From: Typhlomys cinereus
Lineage: Eukaryota > Chordata > Mammalia > Rodentia > Platacanthomyidae
NCBI GenBank assembly: GCA_023101885.1
Contig: JALPQD010000361.1
Span: forward strand, 205,057-269,056
Direction of reading: 5' to 3'
DNA length: 64,000 nt
The translations under genes were made by a program, and so were the position numbers. Under the pieces are notes generated by a model, which was not told where the DNA came from, made no database searches, and was given only the letters and a program-made list of their open reading frames with translations. This document shows, piece by piece, positions 45,295 to 57,296 of this stretch (the stretch's first letter is position 1; each line of letters starts with the position of its first letter).

Positions 45295-45420
45295 GGCTGG
45301 AGAGGTGGCTCAGGAGTTAAGCCTCTGCCTTGCAAGCAGAAGGTCCTGAGTTCAGATCCCAGGAACCAGGTAAAAATGCCAGATGAGTTCTTCTCCTGTG
45401 AGGAATCTTAAAATAAAGAC
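45295..45420 (+). repeat. Short B2-like SINE variant
   Basis: Begins GGCTGGAGAGGTGGCTCAGG with B-box GAGTTCAGATCCC near 45348. It then diverges from the full-length copies and ends in AAAATAAAG. Lacks the CA-rich tail. Confidence 0.8.
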
Positions 45421-45922
45421 AGGCAAAGAGTACAATGTATGGTGACTGACTCATATTCTTGCCACATTATAGAAATGTCTTTCCACCAAGAAAGTCACGG
45501 TTTCTTCTGAATAACAATGAATTTGCTTAGGTGAATTATTCACAAAGCCTCTCTTTTCCCTTCTTAAATCTACTTCACTGCACACTGCCATGAAAGCAAC
45601 CTGATCAGCTAGCTGCAAGACCTCCTGGCAACTTTGTGGGATTAGTGTCACTCTCAGGCTCCTCTTGCCCAACTTTTTGAAAGCAGAAAACACGAGTACT
45701 GATGAACAACTCCTCCCATTGCCTCACCGACCAGTAACAGGCTGTGCGCACCTGGAAGCTGCGATCCTTCTCAGAAGAATGTAACAGCATAGCAATAATC
45801 GAGGTTTAGAGTCTGAACGTCAGCAAGCATTCGTTTGTGCTGAATGCCCTCGGCCAGAGTGCCCAGGCTTCACTGGATGCAGAGCTGAGGAGCGGTGTGA
45901 GGTGGACACAGGGGCTCGAAAA
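45421..45922. other. Unassigned sequence before the 68-bp array
   Basis: No repeat family recognised. CpG content rises towards 45922. Confidence 0.4.
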
Positions 45923-46398
45923 GGGACGCAGCTGCTGGACGCTCTGACCCGTCTTCTGGGTGCGGCTCTTCTCCTTTGCCGCGTGTCCCAGGGATGCAGC
46001 TGCTGGACGCTCCGACCCGTCTTCTGGGTGCGGCTCTTCCCCTTTGCGGTGTGTTCCAGGGATGCAGCTGCTGGGCGCTCCGACCCGTCTTCTGGGTGCG
46101 GCTCTTCCCCTTTGCGGTGTGTTCCAGGGATGCAGCTGCTGGGCGCTCCGACCCGTCTTCTGGGTGCGGCTCTTCCCCTTTGCGGTGTGTTCCAGGGATG
46201 CAGCTGCTGGACGCTCCGACCCGTCTTCTGGGTGCGGCTCTTCTCCTTTGCCTTGTGTTCCAGGGATGCAGCTGCTGGACGCTCCGACCCGTCTTCTGGG
46301 TGCGGCTCTTCTCCTTTGCGGTGTGTCCCAGGGATGCAGCTGCTGGACGCTCTGACCCGTCTTCTGGGTGCGGCTCTTCTCCTTTGCCGTGTTTTGCA
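45923..46398. repeat. CpG-rich 68-bp tandem array, seven units
   Basis: Units start at 45923, 45991, 46059, 46127, 46195, 46263 and 46331, each beginning GGGATGCAGCTGCTGG (GGGACGC in the first) and containing CGACCCGTCTTCTGGGTGCG. All six frames are open through the array; 68 is not a multiple of 3, so one frame visits all three phases. ORFs of 131-178 codons (+) and 257 codons (-) result. The period and the lack of flanking exon signals favour a minisatellite over a gene. Confidence 0.9.
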
Positions 46399-49392
46399 GG
46401 ATGCGATCTTTATTCTTCCCCTGCTTCTGGGTTTGTAGTGTCTTCAGCAAACAGGAAGTAAGAGAGGTGGGAATGTCAATTGTTTCTTTCTGGTTTGGGA
46501 CTGAATGGCTCTGGATGGGGTTCTCTAAAAGACCACAAGTGTGTTGCTTGGCCTCATCTGTAAGTAGAGATTTATTCATTTATCCTTTTCTTCTTCATTC
46601 AAGTGGCAGTGAGAGCTGCCTCAATTTACTGCTAATACTATTTTTCCATGACTTACTAATTTATTTTACCTTGAATGCTTCTATGCCAGAAGGGTTTTGA
46701 AACTCTATTTGATTGTTTTAACTCGCTTTTTTACTTCACTTTTGAGGCGGGGACTCCTTTGGTTGCCAGCCTGCTGGTTAGGCTCGCTCCAGCCACACTC
46801 TCAACATGTGTGTTGAGTTCTCAAAGCTTTTCACATCATTTTAAACGTATTCCAATTGTTCCCCTACACCTTCGTTTATCTCCCTTCCAACCCTGGCAGC
46901 ACCCCCATCTTTCCCTTACAAATGTCTTCTCCACATGCCTGACTTTTCTTTTGTGTTCCGTTGCACTGTGTTTCACAAGAATGATCTGTGTGATCATGGT
47001 TTTGGAACCAACCTGGTTTCACTGGTGGGTCCCCAGTTTGCTACGGTGCCTTTTGCTCTCTCAGAGTCTGTTGCCAGCAGTTCATCAGCAAATAGTGCAC
47101 TGCATTGCAAGTTCTTCATTGGATAAATCCTTTTCTCCCCAAGAACATTGAATCATAAAATGTCTACCTGAAAGACTACTGGAAATTAAGAGATGGAAAG
47201 TATTTGCACCAACCTCTCTGGCCTTGCTCCGTGCATGCGTCTTGCCCCCAGGTCAAGCTTGCTCCTTCCATGCTTGCGCTGAGGTGACATTTCCCACCTG
47301 TCTTCTCATTCATCTCTCTGCTGCTTACAGAACTTAGCTAAGGCTCTAGGACACATATATTGCTTGATCATAGAATCTGTATGGTGAGCTTTCATTTTTG
47401 TTATGAAGTTAAACTCGCTTAGGGTTCAAAACTATATCATTCATCATTTTGTCATTACTCCCCAAACTTGTATGCTGTTGTTAATACCATTTATGACAAT
47501 TTATATGACTTTTATATTTAAAATTGGAATAGTTCCCATATTTCAGATATTCTATATCAATGAAACACACATGAAAAATTTGCCATTTACTCTCTGTTTC
47601 ACAGCATATTTTATTTCTAATAAATAATATTAGCATTGCAAAAGCTATAATATTTAATTAGATGCTATTTTCTAAGCAAAATTTGTCATTTTTGACCATA
47701 AACAACGAAAACAATTATTGAGGTATTGTCCACCTTAATGAGCACTATCACCAGTGACTGCACCACCTGGGCTCTCTGACTTATTCATGAACAACCCACT
47801 TGTCCATGCTGGGAAGAATACATTTGCTATTTCTATTTGTACAGTTACCTATCTCACCATACATGACATTAGCACCACATGGACTAAGGACTCAGTCACT
47901 AACCAACCTCTCTTTCTTCTTGTCCCATAATGAAGAATCTCCACAGCTCCAGCAGCTGTTCAGAAGTCAGGCCTCTTTACCTTGGGTCAAGTAACCAATA
48001 TCCATCAAAACCAGTCACTTTTCAACTAGTGCCTCTTCTTGAGTCTTAAATTTTACAGCTTTTCTTCACGAAGGCTTTGGTTAAGATTTACTAGCCTCAA
48101 GGCACTCTTACATCTTCAGAACATCACAGATACATTTTCTCCATAGCCTCAATCTGCAGTACCTGTCAGGCAGAGTTTTCGTGACATGCTTCATCTTCCC
48201 CTGCAAGGTGGACGAGTGGAGGGCTGAGAAGCTGCACATCTTAAGAGCTATCCCAGTCTTTTATTTGATCTCTTTACTTCTGATTATTCACTTTCTCTCA
48301 ATCAAAATATCAATTCATTGACAACTCAACCTACTGTCTGAATGTTATACCTCTTTCTGTAATGATAAGACAAGTTTTAATTATAATAGTATTTCTGATA
48401 GCATCCTCATGTTATGTTTAAAATTTTGCTAAACATTCTAAATATCCCCTTCTAAAATACCAATGAATTTTGATTGAAAGTAATACTTACAGTTTCCTGT
48501 GAGATGTGCATGCTTCCCCAAGGTAAGGAGGGAAGAATACAAAAACACTACTTCAAGGCAATTTAAAAAGCAAAAAATGTGAAAAATTGCTGAGGCATTC
48601 CAATAGCATTTGATGTCAACATGTCATGAATCCAAGTATTCACTTCATAAAGCCAGCAATCTCTCAGTGTTAATTCCACCTCTGAGTATTTTTCTCCTTA
48701 CCCATAAAAGGTTAATAAATTCAGACTCTATTTCTATCATATCCATGAGAATGAGATAATTAATGCCTTCCCAGAAATTATGAGCTCTTAATAAAGGTCA
48801 TCCATTCGATGTATGACTGTAGAAAGAAGAAACTGGGAAGAAACTGCAGTTTCAAACAAGGAAGAGCTTGTATCCAGACAACTATGAAATAATGAGACCA
48901 AAAATATCATAAATATGACATATAAATTCATTCTTGACTTTGTCCATTTTGAATACTCAATAAGTGTTGAAATTTTTAATTGATAGAAGAATGTGTGAAT
49001 TTTGCCCAAAAAAGGCTAAAATATTGGAGAACATATAACTTCATTAAGAATGAATTTAATTAAAATTTTAATCTTTAATATTACTGCCATACAACTAATA
49101 CATTATATTTCATTTCTTTACAAATTTGAAGTACTGATAAGTGTATTTTTCCTGGATTTTGGTACTTTTCTTTTTTCAGATTGGTATTTAACATTTATTA
49201 ACATGTTGGTACAAATAGTTTTTCAGGTGTAATGATTTCAGGTGTAGTCAAAAAATTCCAGTTACTTTGTGTTGATAGGAGACATTTTAACGAAATGAAG
49301 GTGATTTTCCATAAGTTCTCAAAATAATAAAAATGTTTGACTACTCCATAAATATTAGATAAAAAACTGTTTGTTACAATTGTGAGCTACTT
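46399..49392. other. Unique DNA
   Basis: No convincing gene or repeat in 3 kb. A 158-codon ORF at 46675-47151 has no recognisable domain. Confidence 0.4.
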
Positions 49393-49828
49393 CTACTGTG
49401 TGGAGTCCAACATCCACAATGTGGTGTCTCTCCACCCACTCACACACTCATTCACACGATTACACAGCTTCAGGCTGCAATGACGAAGATAAGTAAGCCC
49501 AACCACCCACGCCTCCGCCTCAATCCTCCAGAGACTTGGCCACAGGCGGGAGTTTGATAGAGCAAAATCTCGGTTTATTGGGGGGTAACAAAACAGCTTA
49601 TATAGACAAAGGACCACAGGGCTGGAACCAGGCAGCCAGTTGTGTCAAAGGTCAACACATCTTCCAGGTACTGGAGATAAGTCCAATGTAACTCAGTATG
49701 GAAGGCAGGTCAATACCTGAAAGCCAATTAGGGCTCTCTGTAATGTGATCAGGGTTACACCCAGGACACTAGCCCTCAGTGCCATCTTTAGTCCCATGCC
49801 CTGGGGCGAATCCTGGGTGGGCCCAACA
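49393..49828 (-). mobile_element. IAP-like (ERVK) solo LTR
   Basis: Read on the - strand it starts TGTTGGGCCCACCCAGGATT, with CTAAAGATGGCACTGA soon after (similar to the mouse IAP LTR start), a TATATAAG box at about 49598-49605, AATAAA near 49576, and ends near CCACACAG. That is the U3-R-U5 layout of a class II ERV LTR. TACTT flanks both sides (49388-49392 and 49829-49833) as a possible target duplication; the 3' edge is uncertain. No gag, pol or env is attached. Confidence 0.72.
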
Positions 49829-49833
49829 TACTT

Positions 49834-50874
49834 AAGCAAAACAAAAACTTAAGATTTCCTATAATATAAATACTCACTCTCCAGTAGTATAATACATAAT
49901 GGTATTAAAAATAAGATACGTAGAAGTCTTAAGTAACACGGACTTCCTCATGCCAGTCTTAGGGACTTTTCTGGCGCACAGCTCACTACAGAAGACAGCC
50001 CCCACCTTAGCTTCCCTTTGACATATGATGTGCTTCTTGCAGGTAAAGGTCATGGACATGAGAATAGGGATTGCCAGTGCAGACACAAGATGCCTTTCCT
50101 TCTTCTGGTGGCAAAGTGTCAAGCAAACACTTTGCTTGCAAGCAAAACATTGGAGAATACATGGAAGTGATTTGTGCACAGTTTGTGTTACTATCTTAAT
50201 TTTCAACTAAATAGTAGTTTTAAATCAATGTCTATAATGTTCATATTTTATAAACATGTAATTACAAAGAGATTATGTATATTGAAGTTATAGAGCAAAA
50301 TGTTTTGATTTGCAGGTGTATTTCATAAGTATTTTAATAACCTAAACATCTCTGATATGACTTTTAATCCTTCCAATTTTATGAAATACTCTGAAGTACT
50401 GGAGATAATGTGACTGTAAGAAAATTATATGTAATAAGAAAATAAGTATTTAAGGTGTGGAATATGAATTGCTCAATATGTATGTGCCACACTTTACATT
50501 ATAAACTAAGAATATTATTTGTCGTGAAGATAGCCCAACTGTATCTCATAGAACACTATCATAGAAAAAATATGGCATTATCTAAATTGGACTGGATTCA
50601 AGTCATTATGTTCAAGTGCTTCTTTTTTTCCTTGGTTACTAGTTTGTTTATTTTGGAGATTTGGTTGTGTGTATCACAGGACTGTCTTTGAGGTGTCTGT
50701 GTCGGTATGCAAATCAAATTTATCTTGAAATATGGGTTCTTTAGTATGTAAAGTTGTAAGCGAGGAGGTTCCTTTCCCCGTCTTCAGAGCCTGCCCCTGA
50801 GATGCTCTCTGAGAAGAGTCGTTTATTCTCAGATCCTACTCATTTCTTGGTGGAATGTTGATAAGTCGAGCATT
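49834..50874. other. Unique AT-rich DNA
   Basis: Nothing recognised. A 110-codon ORF on the - strand (49874-50206) has no domain. Confidence 0.4.
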
Positions 50875-51240
50875 GTGTATGTATCAATTACTCCTAACTA
50901 TTGCTGTGACAGAACACCCAAAGTCGATCAACTTAAGGGAGAAAAGGAGGTTTATTCAGCTTATGGTTACAGAGGGAAGGTACAGTCTCTCCAAGCAGAG
51001 GTGGCATGGCTGGCTGGCCAAAGCTGGAGGAGGTTAAGTCACCGCAGACCTCTTGGAAGCTGAGAGCTGCAAACTGCTTGCTGCAAAGGCTGACTTCTCC
51101 TAGAGGTAGGGTGGAACTAATCCACCTCAAGCCCACCCCTTGTGACTGCCTTTATCCAGCAAGGCTCCACCTCTCAAGGTGCCATGACCTTGTCAAACAC
51201 ATGAGACTGTGGGGGACACATTTCAAACCATGACAGTGTA
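50875..51240 (-). mobile_element. MaLR-like (ORR1-type) solo LTR, copy 2, with TSD
   Basis: The LTR 50880-51235 begins TG and ends CA on the + strand and is flanked by the perfect 5-bp repeat GTGTA (50875-50879 and 51236-51240). Read on the - strand it aligns end to end with 42447-42802, with a modest number of substitutions. Confidence 0.9.
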
Positions 51241-51982
51241 GATCTGGGAGGAGCTCTCATCCTAGTGAACTTCCGGGTACAGCAGCCCTATCTTGACTGG
51301 ATTGCGTTGGTCAGGAGTACCTCGTCTCACTTTTAAGCTGTTAAAATCTCACTGGCCTCTCCTCTGCAAGGTTCCCTGAGCTTGGTGTGGGGTAAGATTT
51401 TTGGGGGGCTGATTAGGGCTAAGTATTCTAGGTTCACTGATATTCTGTACTTTGGCCTGAAGAGGTTTTCTGCCTCACTAGTCTTGTGTTGTAATAGGGT
51501 ACAATTTGGTTGAGCTCCGAAAGCTTATATTACCTAAGGGTTAATAAAAATAAGTGTTTGGATGGTGTTATATTATCAGTCTTTTGTAGTTAACACTAGT
51601 ATATTTACTTCCCCACTACTGTTGTTTGGATAGATTGACAGCATTTGGCATGACTTCCATGGCATTAAGGGGACTAGAATCCATTCTGAGTAATTGCTTC
51701 CCATGGGTCTTACATACCTCTGTTGCTCTCATAGTTGTAGTGGTTTACAGAGTTCACTGTCCACTTAGACCATTGATCTCTCTTTTTCCCTTGAGCCACT
51801 TGCCTCTTTTTTTTTTAACTCTCTTACCCCTTATTAAGACATATCACCTTATTTCCCTTCCCTTATGGGTTTTTTTTTCCCACGGTGGCCTTATTTATCT
51901 ATTTACCTATGTTTCTTTGTCTCTAGTATCTTGGGGTCTTCTTTCTATTACCCAAGTTATGATTCTATGAGGTTATAGTGGG
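51241..51982 (-). other. Unassigned T-rich sequence, possibly old L1 3' UTR
   Basis: T-rich, with GTAAGATTTTTGGGGGGCTG near 51391. It could be the 3' UTR of the degraded - strand L1 that follows, separated by the LTR at 51983, but I could not align it with the young 3' UTR. Confidence 0.3.
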
Positions 51983-52410
51983 TGTTGCAGTCTGCTTGCA
52001 TGGTTGTTGATAAATGACCATCAAATGGCTTAAGGGAACAAGGGTCTATTTTCTCTTATGATTACTGGTTACAGTTCATAGTGCAGCTTGACAGAAGAGC
52101 ATTCACCAACACCAGAACCGAGGAAACTACCACACCATCACCATATAATGGCTGAGAGATGGACAATCCTTACTTGCCAGAGCAGCATGTCTGGCCAGGT
52201 ATACAGAAGGATGCCGACTCTCTCAACCAGCTCTCTGTGATTTATTCAGGGACTAACCCCACCCACCATGGGCTGGGTCTTTCCCATCAACTAGACAATC
52301 TCTTTCAGGTTTGCTCTGGACTTAACTCAACCATCAGCTCTTTACAATTGTGCCCAGAGCTCAAACCCTCAACAGTCAAGTTGACACCTGTGCTTAACTA
52401 TGACAGTGGG
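51978..52410 (-). mobile_element. ERVL-type solo LTR with TSD
   Basis: The LTR 51983-52405 begins TGTTGCAG and ends TATGACA on the + strand, with the 5-bp repeat GTGGG at 51978-51982 and 52406-52410. Read on the - strand the start (TGTCATAGTTAAG, then GTGTCAACTTGACTG) matches the ERVL/MLT2 LTR pattern. Solo, with no internal genes. Confidence 0.82.
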
Positions 52411-52454
52411 ATGTTGTAAAAATTTACCCTTGATTACATATTTTGAGGGCTTAG

Positions 52455-53210
52455 TATGTCTATGGTTGGGCATCTAGGCTGATTCCATGACTTTGCTATT
52501 GTGAACAGAATTGCAATGAACACGGATGTACAAGTGTCTCTGTAGTAAGATGAAGCATTCTTTGGGAATATTCTCAGGAATGGTATAGCTGGGTCATATG
52601 GAATTTCAATTTTTAGCTTTTTTAGGAACTGCCATACTATTCTCCGGAGTACAAATTTGCATTCTAAACACTAATGTATGAAGATTCCTTTCTCCCTGCT
52701 TCCTCTCTAGCATGTGTTATTGTTGGGCTATGGTTTGTTCAGCTCCAGTGTGTCTCTCTTCAGTTTTTGTCCTGTTGACTAATCCATTGGTTTGAGTGGG
52801 GTGTTGAAGTCCCCAACTATTATAGTGTTTGGGTTGATTGCTTGCTTTAGACGTTGTAGTGTTTGTTTAATGGGTATGGATGAGGGAATATTGGGTGTGT
52901 GCATGTTCAGAATTGTGAAGTCTTTATTGGTTGTTAACTAATTAATATGTAGTGTCTTTCTGTGTTTTGGGTTGAAGTCTGTTTTAGCAGATATTAGGAT
53001 TGTTACTTCTGCTTGTTTCCTTGTTCCATTAGTTTGGAATACATTTCACCAGCCTTTCACCATGAGTTTCTGCCTGTCTTCCATGGTGAGATATGTTTCC
53101 TGAAGGCAGCAGATTGATGGGTTGTGATTTTTTAATCCATGCTTGTAGCCTATGTCTCTTGATTAAAGAGTTAAGTCCATTGACATTTAGGATTATAAAT
53201 AGAAATGTTT
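52455..53210 (-). pseudogene. L1 ORF2 relic: endonuclease fused to C-terminus
   Basis: 53210-52735 aligns with the endonuclease domain; the complement of CCAACTATTATAGTG near 52816 is the GDFN region. At about 52730 it joins sequence matching the end of ORF2 around 8290-8050 of copy A. Catalytic RT motifs are absent. Not functional. Confidence 0.75.
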
Positions 53211-53214
53211 ATTG

Positions 53215-54340
53215 ATTTCTGGCATTTTCTGAGTTTTGTGATATTTATGTGTATTTATTTGCTTAGTAGTTGTGTTGGCAGTATTTTTCTCTTCTATTCT
53301 CTTGAGGTGTCTTTTTCTTTGAAATTGATTATTTTTTCTAACATTTTCTGTAGGCCTGGTTTAGTGGTCACATAGACCCTCAGTTTACCCTTATGGTAGA
53401 AAGTTTTTCTTTCACCTTCAATCATGACTGATAGTTTTGATGGATATAGTAGTCCGGGTTGGCATTTGTGATCTTTGATAAGTTAAAATACACCTCTCCA
53501 CTCTTCTGGTTTTTACTGTTTCCATTAAAAAATCAGCTATTATTCTAATAGGCTTACCTTTAAATGTGACTTGGTTTTTCTTTCTTGAGGTTATCAAAAT
53601 ACTCTTTTTTTCTTGTATCTGTAGTGTTTTGACTTATTTGCTGTGGCAAGTTTCTATTTTGGTCATATTTTATTGGCATGTGTGATGTGCTTCTTGTACT
53701 TGGATAAGGATCTTTTTACTTAGATGTGAAAATTTTTCATTTATGATAGAGTGAAAAATGGCTTCTGGTGTGTTTTTAGGGTTTTTCCTTCTGGGATTCC
53801 ATGAATACACAGGTTTGGTTTTTTCAAGGTGTTACATGGCTCTTGAATATTCATCTCAAATTTTTATTTTAGCTTTTTCAGCTTTTATAACTAAACGGTT
53901 TTGTTCTGCCAACTTTTCTTGTAGCTCTGATATTCTATTTTCTGCTTAAGTTCTGTGGGTGAGACTTTCTGCTGAGCTTTGGAATGTATTTATTTTTAAT
54001 TTCAAGGTTAATATCTGCATGAAATTTTTTTCAACTACTCTGTAATTAGTATTGCTTCTTCAACTCCTTTTTCCATCTCATCCAGGTACCTAACATTTTT
54101 CCTGTTCATATTGATTTATGAGGTTTTTCAGCTCTTCAGAGTTTCTCTTGCATTGCTTTCATCATATTAATAAATAAGTTTTGAAAATCATTATCTTGAT
54201 TATTGATTTCTTGGCTAATCAAGAAATTATTCTGGTTGGAACTTCTATTATGGGGTTGAAAGGTTTTGTAGATCTTTCATCCTCATTTTTGGTGTATTTT
54301 GTGGATTTATGGTGTGATTTGGGCATTTTGTGTTTGACGT
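53215..54340 (-). pseudogene. L1 ORF1 relic
   Basis: Antisense matches to the intact ORF1 (complement 12808-11696): the C-terminal region near 53390-53480, the RRM-like region near 53560-53830 and the coiled coil near 53900-54190. The N-terminus is near 54340 (complement of GGGCATTTTGTG). Several frameshifts. Confidence 0.75.
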
Positions 54341-54499
54341 CAGGTTGTTTTCTTTGTTTTTGACTCTTTTGAGTCCAATAGAATTACCACACTTTTAAAG
54401 TTGTTGCTTCTGCTTGCCTGGGTATGAAAGAGGTCAGTCTAGGGTGGCTTGGTACTGTTTTGTCAGTAAGGTTATTGTAGCTCTGGTTAAGGGCGGGGA

Positions 54500-54882
54500 G
54501 GGGTGGTACCAGTTACTCTTCTCTGTTGCTGTGAGACAATACCCAAAGTCAAGCAACTGAATAGGAGAAAGAGATTTGGTCAGCTTATGGTTCCAGATGG
54601 GAGATGCAGACTGTTAAGATAAAAAAGGCATGATTGGGAGGAGCGCTGGAGGCATCCTGCATCATGACAATCAAGGAGGCTGAATGCTACAAAACTGTCA
54701 ACTACAAGAGTGGGCCTCTCCCAACAGCAGATGGGATTAATTAGCCTCAAGGCCACCCCCTGTGAGTGCTTTCCTACAGCAAGACTCTACCTCATAAAGG
54801 TGGTGGGACCATCCCTAATTACAAAAGATTCAAACACATGAGCCTGTGAGGGAACAAGTCACATTTCAAACCTCAACAGGGG
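54500..54882 (-). mobile_element. MaLR-like solo LTR nested in the old L1
   Basis: The LTR 54504-54878 begins TGGTACC and ends CTCAACA on the + strand, with GGGG on both sides (54500-54503, 54879-54882). On the - strand it starts TGTTGAGGTTTGAAATGTGA and is a more distant relative of the two ORR1-like LTRs at 42447 and 50880. Confidence 0.78.
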
Positions 54883-55430
54883 ATGACAAGGTTTCAGTCT
54901 AGTTTTAGTAGAGAGGTTTAATATTGGGTATGAGGGTTTGTTTTGGATAAAGTATGAGAACAGCTTTAAGAAGGTAAAATAAGATGGGTATAGTAGCCAG
55001 AGATTTGAGTTGAGTGGGATATGGCAGCTTTTATATTGTTAGGTATAAGAGAAAGAATGGTTAAGAAGTCAAAGGGGGGTGTATGAGTTTTGTGTGTGCT
55101 ATAGAGAAATATTAAGCTGTGGTAGCTATTGATTGAGGTTAAAAGGAAAATCAGATATGCTAATCTTAGGGTAGGTGCAATGTTCTCTTCTGTTAGATAA
55201 TGAGGTTTTGGAGGTCCTCAGTCATAAGGTATTGGTCTGCTGGTCCCTGGCCTGTAGTTTTGTGGCCTGTATTAAATTTGGCATGGGGTCTTCTCAGTGG
55301 CATCACAGTGGAAATTGGACCCAGATGGAAAATGAGACCAGGGTCCACAAGTGCTCCTTTAAAGAACATGTAGGCCTTTTGGTGGAGATGTAGCAGTAGC
55401 TTGACCCAGGCAGGAGAGGAAAATAATTCT

Positions 55431-55712
55431 TAAATGAGCTGCAGCATTCAATCTTACCACTATATTAAATTTCACTCATATATTCTAATACCTTTTGTCA
55501 TGAACCAAATACATTGTTCAGAATCTTAATTTCACTATACTATAAACTATTGTAAATACACCCTAGAATCTTCTGTGTCATGACTATCTGGTTTAGCTAA
55601 TATACAGGTCATCATTCATCTCAAGAAAACAGCTGAATCCCTATTATGAATAGAAATGTACCAAGTATGAAACTGCCCAGTAATTGCAATGTGGTAACTA
55701 TATATCAAAAAT
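55431..55712. other. Unique AT-rich spacer
   Basis: No feature recognised before the next L1 insertion site. Confidence 0.4.
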
Positions 55713-55724
55713 ATTCATGAGTAT

Positions 55725-57296
55725 GAAAGAAATGAAAAAGCCCTGAGAGAAACAATCCCATTTACTATAGCTCCTAAAAAAATGAAATACCTTGGTATAA
55801 ACCTAACCAAGGAAGTAAGAGGCCTTTACAATGAAAACTTTAAAACCCTAAAGAAAGAAATCACAGAAGACACCAGAAGGTGGAAACACATCCCATGTTC
55901 CTGGATTGGCAGAATCAATATCATAAAAATGACCATCCTACCTAAGGCAATATACAGATTCAATGCTATACCAATTAAAATCCCAAAGCAATTCTTTAAA
56001 GAAGTTGACCAAACAATCTCAAAATTCATATGGAGGCACAAAAGACTCAGGATAGCAAAAGCAATCCTGAGTAACAAAAACATTGATGGAGGTATCACCA
56101 TACCAAACCTCAATCTACAGTACAAAACCATAGTTATAAAAACAGTCTGGTACTGGCTCCAAAATAGACACACAGATCAATGAATAAGGGTTGAAAACCC
56201 AGATATAAGCTCACACAATTACAGCCACTTGATCTTTGGCAAAGGGGCCCAAAATATCCAATGGAAAAAGAACAGCATCTTCAACAAATGGTGCTGGCAA
56301 AACTGGATGTCCATACACAGAAGCTTTAGCTCAACCCATATTTGTCACCATGTACAAGACTTAATTCCAAATGGATCAAAGACCTCAACAGAAGGCCAAA
56401 AACTATAAAAACCTTAGTTGAAAGGGTAAGGAACTCCCTGGAGCTGATTGAACTAGGCCAACAGTTCCTAAACAGAAATCCAAAAGCACAGTCACTACAA
56501 CCAACACTCAACAGATGGGATCTTATAAAATTAAAGAGATTGTAACTTGAGCACAAAGGCAACCCACAGAATGGGAGATAATCTTCACTGACCACATATC
56601 TGATAGAGCTCTATTATCCAGAGTGCATAAAGAACTTAGAAAAGTAAACACCAAGGAAACAAATGGCCCAATTAAAAAATAGGCCTTGGAACTTAAAAGA
56701 AACTTTACCAGGGAAGATATTGAAATGTCTAACAAATATCTTAAAAAATGCTCTGCATCCTTAGCTATTAGGGAAATGCAAATCAAAACCTCCCTGAGAT
56801 ATCATCTCACCCCGGTCAGGATGGCAAAAATCCACAATACAAACAACACCAAATGCTGGAGAGGATGTGGAGAGAAGGGAACTCTCCTACATTGCTGGTG
56901 GGAATGCAGGCTCATACAACCACAACCACTCTGGTGAGCCCTCTGGCAATTCTTAAAAAAGTTAAAGATTGAAATGCCATATAACCCTGCTATTTCACTT
57001 TTGGGAATAATCCCCCATATAGCAAAAATTCACCTTGATAGCCAAGCACAACCATGTTCATAGCAGCACTGTTTACAATAGCAAAGTCATGGAATCAACC
57101 CAAATGTCCAACAGTTGATCAGTTGATAAGGAAAATGTGGTACATTTATATAATGGAGTACTACTCAGCCATTAAAAATGATGAATTAATGAAATTTGCC
57201 AGGAAGTGGATGGAATTAGAAAAAATCACATTGAGTGTAGTATCCCAGACACAGAAAATTAAGCGCCGCATGTATTCCCTAATAGGTGGATCCTAG
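55725..57296 (+). pseudogene. L1 ORF2 C-terminal relic
   Basis: Open blocks 55782-56183 (thumb, [12 protein letters not shown]), 56342-56545, 56686-56937 (Cys motif [18 protein letters not shown], all contact residues kept) and 57054-57296 (the normal C-terminus). Frameshifts and stops separate them, for example the deletion near 56540 and the TAG near 56680. Encodes no endonuclease or RT palm. Confidence 0.88.

Larger units (their letters stand above)
52450..55430 (-). mobile_element. Old L1 lacking its RT region, split by an LTR
   Basis: Reading the - strand from the right: probable 5' UTR (55430-54883 and 54499-54370), ORF1 relic (about 54340-53215), endonuclease part of ORF2 (53210-52735), then a direct jump at about 52730 to the ORF2 C-terminal region (52725-52455). 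The missing piece equals about 2.9 kb of the young element and removes the whole reverse transcriptase. Numerous stops and indels make it a dead copy. Confidence 0.8.

Noticed and set aside
46675..47151. 158-codon ORF with hydrophobic stretches
   Set aside because: Looks like T-rich DNA translated by chance; no signal peptide followed by a recognisable domain.
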